Shown: positions 58,267-64,000 of the stretch, piece by piece
Position numbering within the stretch: position 1 is the first letter of the stretch
Layout of the letters: the number at the start of each line of letters is the position of its first letter
Source: Cryptomeria japonica
Taxonomy: Eukaryota > Streptophyta > Pinopsida > Cupressales > Cupressaceae
Reading direction: 5' to 3'
Assembly: GCF_030272615.1 (NCBI RefSeq)
Contig: NC_081405.1
Coordinates: 468,398,008 to 468,462,007 of the forward strand
DNA length: 64,000 bases
Notes under the pieces: generated by a model
Told to the model about the DNA's origin: nothing
What the model saw: only the letters and a program-made list of their open reading frames with translations
Databases searched by the model: none
Translations under genes and position numbers: made by a program

Positions 58267-59317
58267 TGTTAGGTCTCAAGGACAACTGAGAGGGAGGGGC
58301 ATGAATCAGTTGTCAAATAAATTCAAACCAAAACAACTTAACCAAATTTAATGCTTAATACCAGTAAACCAAAATTTTATGCTGGTAGACAGTTTTATTA
58401 GTTAATTATAGTATCGGTAAAGATTAATGCATGAAATAGAAACATAGTAACATCCACAACACTTAACACCAATATTTGTACGTGGAAATCCTATAAGGGG
58501 AAAAACCACGGTGGGAAACCTTACCCACAATCAGATGATACTAATGCAGATAGTATGTGTGTACAAATGGGGTCTGCACATGCAGAAAGGCCAAGCGCCT
58601 AGAGCTCATTGCTTAAACACAAATAGGAGTCACACTGACTAGTATTGGATGGTTAAATCCAATAAGGATGTACTACTCAAAATAACATCTTACTATGCTA
58701 GATTTAGTACCGGTGTAGTTTTGATTATCTTCACAAAAACCTTGCTTCACCTTCAAGTGATGTCTGCATGTAAAGCTCTGCTTATTCTCGCATATACCAA
58801 ATTATATCTTCCTTCACATTCCACACACACACTTGATCTTACATTTATATCATAACCTAAGACCAATTTTAGTAGGTTGGCTCTAAAGGATATTACAATA
58901 AAATCAATTTACAAATAAAACAATATCTGATGCAATAACTGATTAAACATGTCAGCTTGATGCATTTACAACAATAATAAAACATCTTCATATCGTGTCA
59001 TGCTGATCTATAATAGATCAGCCTGCCGGTGTATGACCTGAACCTATTTGTCGGTAATAACAAATATGCAAATACGAATATGCCAATGAACAAATCTCTA
59101 AGACATAGTGTCCCAATGATGTCTTTGACATAACCAGGTGTTTTCCATATCATTCCGAGTGTCGATGAACATTATATCCTGTCGATGTACCAAATACCGG
59201 TGACTGTGCATAAGTCACTTGCTTGCCGGTGAACATTGCTGATTCTCCAAAGTGCCAGAGTTGATAAGTGTTAGTAGGTGTTGACATCAATGACAAAACC
59301 ATACCAAAATACCAACA
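58267..59317 (-). repeat. 3' LTR of Copia element
   Basis: On the plus strand it runs from TGTTAGGTCTCAAGG to ATACCAACA (1051 bp). The first ~130 bp align to the partial 5' LTR at 63871-64000. It contains GCACATGCAGAAAGGCCAAG and GCCTAGAGCTCATTGCT (~58576-58615), and on the minus strand the R/U5 GGTTTTTCCCC motif (~58498). Confidence 0.9.
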
Positions 59318-59344
59318 ATCTCCCCCTTTGTCATTGATGGCAAC
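59280..59344 (-). promoter_or_regulatory. inverted repeat across PPT/LTR junction of Copia
   Basis: GTTGACATCAATGACAAA (59280-59297, LTR) pairs with TTTGTCATTGATGGCAAC (59327-59344, interior) at 17 of 18 positions. The polypurine tract (minus strand CAAAGGGGGAGAT, 59318-59330) lies in the loop and inner stem. Confidence 0.8.
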
Positions 59345-59669
59345 ACAAGATGAAAAGCCTTCAAAGTGCCAAAACAGAAATGCCAAATACCAAAAGCCAA
59401 CAATCTCCCAAAGAGAGATCATAACTAGAAATCAAAATACAGATATAGAGAGTAATAACAATCTCTCCCCAAAAGATAAAGTGTTTTTTCATAGATATCT
59501 CTCCCCATTTGATATCAAATGCCAAAGTCAATACAAAACCAGATTTAAATACAAAATACCAACCAATTCAGTATACTAACTACTCCCCCTGAGAAGTAGC
59601 TCTCCTCAGCAAAGCCAAAAAAAAAGATTTTTCTGTTAATTATGCCAGTTGATGACAAATATCAACTAT

Positions 59670-62600
59670 CTAAGTCTCTATTGGTGGGGGTATAACCCCA
59701 AGCTGATCTCTAAGATATTCAAAGGTCTCCTTAGGCAAAGGTTTAGTGAAAATATCTGCAATTTTCTCTTTAGTATTCACATAAACCAATTCTATTTCTT
59801 TTGCTTCAACATTCTCCCTTAGAAAATTCAGGTTGATAGAAACATGTTTAGTTTTAGAATATAATACCAGGTTCTTAGATATATCAATTGCTGCAGTGTT
59901 ATCACAATAGATAGTTATAGGTTCCTTGCATTTTACCTTTATGTCCTTCAACATTTGCTTAAGCCATAATACCTGTGTACAGTTAGTTGCTGCTGCAACA
60001 TATTCTTATTCAGCTGTTGATAAAGATGTACAACTTTGTTTCTTACTCAATCATCAAATTAATCTGCTACCAATAAAAAATGCTCCACCAGTGGTGCTTT
60101 TTCTATCATCCACATCTCCTGCCCAATTTGCATCTGTGTATGCACATAATTCAAAGTTTTCATCTCTAGGATACCATAAGCCAAGATTTGTAGTGCGTTG
60201 TAAGTACCGGAAAATCCTTTTTACTGCTGATTCATGATTTTCTCTAGGATTACTCTAAAATCTTGAAACAATACATGTTGCATTCATAATATTAGGTCTT
60301 GTTTGTGTCAAATACAATAGGCCTCCTATCATAGATTTGTACCTAGTCGGATTAACAGGTGTAGATTCATCCCTTAGTGATAATTTGTCATTTGTAGTCA
60401 TAAGTGTGCTTACCGGTTTAGAATTTTCCTTCCCAAATTTCTTTAGTAACTCCTTCAAGTACTTGGATTGACTCAAGAATATACCTTTATCAGTCTGTGA
60501 AATCTGCAATCCTAAAAAGAATTTTATCTCTCCAATCATAGACATTTCAAATTCTTGTTTTATTTCAATTGAAAAGTCTTTACACAATCCATCTTCTCCT
60601 CCAAAGATTATATCATCAACAAAAACTTCTATAACCAAGATGTCATCATTAGTCACTTTATAGTATAAGTTGTTGTCAGCATTACCTTTAGAAAAATCAA
60701 TCTTCAAAAGATACTTATCCAATCTTGCATACCAAGCTCTTGGAGCTTGCTTCAACCCATACAAAGCTTTCCTTAACCTGCAACCATATCTTTGTTATCT
60801 GTTAAAGAAAATCTATCAGGTTGTTCAATGTAAACTTCTTCTTCAAGATCTCCATTTAGAAATGCACATTTAATATCCATTTGATATACTTTGTAGTTCT
60901 TGTGTGCTGCAAAAGCCAAGAATAATCTGACTGCCTCAATTCTAGCTACCAGTGCAAAGGTTTCATTATAATCAATTCCTTCTTTCTGAGAATATCCCTT
61001 ACACGCTAATCTTGCTTTATTTTTGATTACCTTGCCATCTTCATTGAGTTTGTTTCTGAATACCCATTTTGTTCCAATCACATTTTTGTCTTTAGGCTGG
61101 GGAACTAATGTCCATGTGTTATTCTTCTCAATTTGTTCTAGTTCCTCTTCCATAGCTTTAATCCAGTGTTTATCTTCACATGCCTCATTAATTGATGATG
61201 GTTCAATTTGAGAAATAAGACATACCTCTTCATTTGCCAGTCTTCCTCTTATCATAACTCCTTTATACTTGTTTCCAATTATTTGATCTTCAGAGTGATT
61301 CAGTCTTACATTCCGAGGTGTCTTTGTTTGTTGCTGTTCCTTAGTTACAGTGGAATTTTCAGATGATACCGGTGTAACTGGATCTTCATTCTCTACCGGT
61401 GGGTTCAATGTAGATTCATTTATTAGAATCTCCATTACCAGTTCAGAGTCTATATACCTTGAAGTTCCTCTGAATTGTTCATCAATTTTCACATTTGTAC
61501 TCTCAACAATTTTCTGCAATCTTTTGTTAAAACATCTATATGCCTTGCTCTTAGATGAATAACCAAGAAATATTCCTTCATCACTTCTAGGATCAAATTT
61601 GTCAATATACTCATCTCTTCTAGTATAGCATTTACTTCCAAATATTCTGAAATAATTAAGAGTAGGAGTAATACCAAACCATAGTTCATGAGGGGCCTTA
61701 CCGGTTTCTCCTTTGATGTGAAATTTGTTGAATGTGTAGACCGCTGTGCTCACTGTCTCTCTCCAATATACATGTAGTAGATTTGTTTCAGATAACATAC
61801 TTCTAGCTGCATCCAAGATAGTTTTGTTTTTCCTTTCAACAACTCCATTCTGCTATGGTGTCCGGGGTGCTAATAACTATCTTCTGATTCCATTCACTTC
61901 ACAGAATGCATTAAATTCCTTAGATGTAAATTCTCCTCCTTGATCTGATCTCAAACATTTGATTTTCTTACCGGTTTCATTCTCTACCATTATTTTGAAT
62001 AATTTGAACTTCCCAAGTGCTTTTGATTTTTCTCTAAGAAAAGTAACCCAACACATTCTAGAGTAGTCATCAATGATTAGCATGAAATATCTATCACCTT
62101 GTAAACTTTTAGTTCTAGCTAGACCACATAAATCGGTGTGAATTAAGTCAAGAGCATTATTGGATTTTTCTAGAATACTTTTAAAAGATGCTCTAACTTG
62201 TTTTCCAAATTGACATTCCTTACATACCGGATTATGAGGTTTGACAATCTTAGGTAAATCTCTATCTACCTTAGTAGTGCTGATTTTTACCATGCAATCA
62301 AAATTTACATGAAAAAGTCTCTTATGCCATAGCCAGCTTTCATCAGTATGTGCAATCAAGCATGTCTTTTCATTGTTATTCAAATGAAAGATATTACCTT
62401 TAGTTTGATTACTAGTTGCAATTTCCAAACCAGTTATGTTCATAATTTTGCATTTTCCATTCTTGAATTGTAACTAAAATCCTTTCTCAACTAATTGACC
62501 AACACTCAAAAGATTATACTTTAAACCTTCTACATAGTAAACATTGTCAGTGTTATGCCTACCATCAAGAGATATTGTACCTTTACCTTTGATTAAACAA

Positions 62601-63814
62601 GCTTTGTCATCTCCAAATATTACTAGACCTCCATTATATTCCTGAAAGTTCAAGAATTTACCTTTATCACCAGTCATATGATGTGAGCATCCTGAATCAA
62701 TGATCCATTCATCCTTAACTTCAACTTTAGCTGCCAAGGCCTGCTCTACCAGTGGAACAGTAGGTGCCGATTGATCTTTTGTTATAGCAACAAAAACCCA
62801 TCCATTGTTTGTCAGATCTTCATTAGAATAATCAGTGACTCCTTCATTAGCAAGATAACAAGGTTTATCTTTATTCTTTTTAAATCTATATCTTTGATAT
62901 TCAGGGTTAGGCTTGTGTGTTCTCCTAGCTTCTTCTCTTAGTCTAACATGTCTATCAGGGCATCTAGAAGCCATATGACCAATCTTATTACAGTTAAAGC
63001 ATTGAAAGGGTGCTTTACCTTCATACTTACTTCCAACTCGACCTTTAGACATTTTTCTTGCAAATAGTGCTTCAAGTTCTTCATTTTCTCTCCTGCTTTC
63101 CTCAAGTTCTCTTGCATAAAAGGCTTTCTAATCAGATTTGTCAAATGATGGTGCAGATGATGTTGATGCCTTAAAAGCTAAATCTATCTTTATAGTAGCA
63201 ACATGACCAAATTCCTCAATTTCAAAAGTTGAAAGTTTTCCAATCAATGTATCCCTAGTTACTGATGTATTAGGCATTGTTCTTAACTCATTCATAGTAG
63301 TAACCTTCATTTTATATGTCGGTGGAAATCCTCTTAAAACTTTTGAAATAATTTCATCTTCACTTAAGGTTCCTCCACAACATTTAATACCCAAAACAAT
63401 TTCATTAACTCTTTCCATAAAAGCACAAATCCTTTCATCTTCTTCCATTTTTAGATTTTCATACTTGACCCGGAAGCTTTCAAGATTTGCAATTTTGACT
63501 ATGGAATCTCCTTCATTCAGTGTTTCCAAATGATCCCAAATAGCTTTAGCAGTTGATCTATTTGACAATCCCAAGATTTACTGATCTGATAATGCACTCA
63601 AAAGTGCTTCTCTAGATTTGCAATCATTTTCCTCATCTTTTCCTAAGGTATGTGGATTAAGCTAACCGAGAGTAGGAGCACTATAGCCATTCTTTGTAAC
63701 TTCCTAGATGTCCTTTCCAATGCAATTCAAATGTGTCCCCATCCTAATCTTCCATATGCCATAGTTGGTTCCATCAAGTTTAGGACTATCCTTCCTGAAA
63801 TAGTTAGTAGACAT
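59670..63814 (-). pseudogene. Copia gag-pol polyprotein
   Basis: From minus-strand ATG 63814 one frame runs to ~60773 and then shifts to another frame to 59670. Domains in order: Gag (63814-63100); knuckle CFNCNKIGHMASRC (~63001-62960); protease WIIDSGCSHHM (~62707); integrase HHCC and core (HTDLCG ~62146, DDYSRMCW ~62068); RT with [17 protein letters not shown] (~61110) and FVDDIIFGG (~60620); RNase H with YTDANWAGDVDDRKS (~60120), DNTAAIDISKN (~59900) and ADIFTKPLP (~59730). Stops are mostly TAG at Gln or Trp sites, for example DI*EV, LG*LN, GF*LQ and IRR*LL. The protein ends close to the polypurine tract with no env-like frame after it. Confidence 0.88.
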
Positions 63815-63855
63815 TGGATCTCCTCAAGCTGTTAAACTTTTGCAAAAGAGGACTG

Positions 63856-63868
63856 GGCTCTGATACCA
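63856..63868 (-). other. primer binding site of Copia, tRNA-iMet type
   Basis: The minus strand reads TGGTATCAGAGCC two bases from the LTR end at 63871. Confidence 0.9.
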
Positions 63869-63870
63869 AT

Positions 63871-64000
63871 TGGTAGGTCCCAAGGACAATTGAGAGAAGG
63901 GGGGGGGGTGAATTAGTTGTCAAATAAATTCAAACAAAAACAACTTAACCAGCTTTAATGCTTAATACTGGTAAACCAAACTTTTATGTCGGTAGACAGT
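63871..64000 (-). repeat. 5' LTR of Copia, first ~130 bp only
   Basis: TGGTAGGTCCCAAGG aligns with TGTTAGGTCTCAAGG of the other LTR and continues alike to the window edge (GTTGTCAAATAAATTCAAAC). A long G run at ~63900 is longer than in the 3' LTR. Confidence 0.88.

Larger units (their letters stand above)
58267..64000 (-). mobile_element. Copia element, nearly complete, runs off the window
   Basis: On the minus strand the order is 5' LTR (partial, right edge), primer site, gag-protease-integrase-RT-RNase H, polypurine tract, 3' LTR. It is inserted in the Tat protease-RT linker. This is the only element here with a near-complete set of enzymes, carrying about ten stops and at least one frame change. 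It shares primer site, polypurine tract, junction inverted repeat and LTR motifs with the pol-less elements, so relatives of it are candidate enzyme donors. Confidence 0.9.

Overview
The window is non-genic nuclear DNA from a plant with a large, repeat-rich genome. The evidence is initiator-Met-tRNA primer sites of plant Copia type, plant-type L1 LINEs with a DUF4283 ORF1, a chromovirus and Tat-lineage Ty3 elements with a second RNase H. The element mix suggests a gymnosperm such as a conifer, but that guess is weak. I see no convincing host gene, tRNA, rRNA or CRISPR array. Every protein-coding stretch I recognise belongs to a retroelement, and nearly all are broken by stops or frameshifts.

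Layout. 1-5786: AT-rich DNA with a 48-bp tandem repeat and two copies of a foldback (long-inverted-repeat) element. 5787-13451: a gag-only LTR retrotransposon (TR-GAG type, no pol) with 2.3-kb LTRs. 15995-23392: 3' part of a Tat-lineage Ty3 element on the minus strand (pol, a repeat-filled 3' UTR, 3' LTR). 23393-50880: a minus-strand chromovirus that landed in the Tat element and was then filled by later insertions. These are a pol-less mini-LINE in its 3' LTR (23507-24471), a solo LTR (49060-50372), and a pol-less minus-strand LTR element here called 'outer' (25806-48449, target duplication ATAAG). Inside outer sits a plus-strand relative, 'inner' (28623-44559, target duplication AGAGT). Inside inner's gag sits a full-length L1-type LINE (about 30775-38655). 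50881-51492: probable LINE tail. 51493-58266: 5' LTR, long repeat-rich leader, gag and protease of a plus-strand Tat element. 58267-64000: a Copia element on the minus strand, nearly complete, whose 5' LTR runs off the window.

Most interesting points. (1) Outer and inner share an architecture of gag plus a large second ORF with no protease, integrase or reverse transcriptase. The second ORF is homologous between them and matches no family I can name. (2) The LINE carries a third ORF downstream of RNase H, whose N-terminal block looks distantly like that second ORF. (3) TR-GAG, outer, inner and Copia all have an inverted repeat spanning the polypurine tract/3' LTR junction; the arm sequences differ between elements but stay paired. 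(4) Most in-frame stops are TAG in former CAG or TGG positions, a signature of CHG-methylation decay. Shared primer sites, polypurine tracts, junction stem-loops and LTR motifs suggest that the pol-less LTR elements used enzymes of a Copia relative like the one at the right end.
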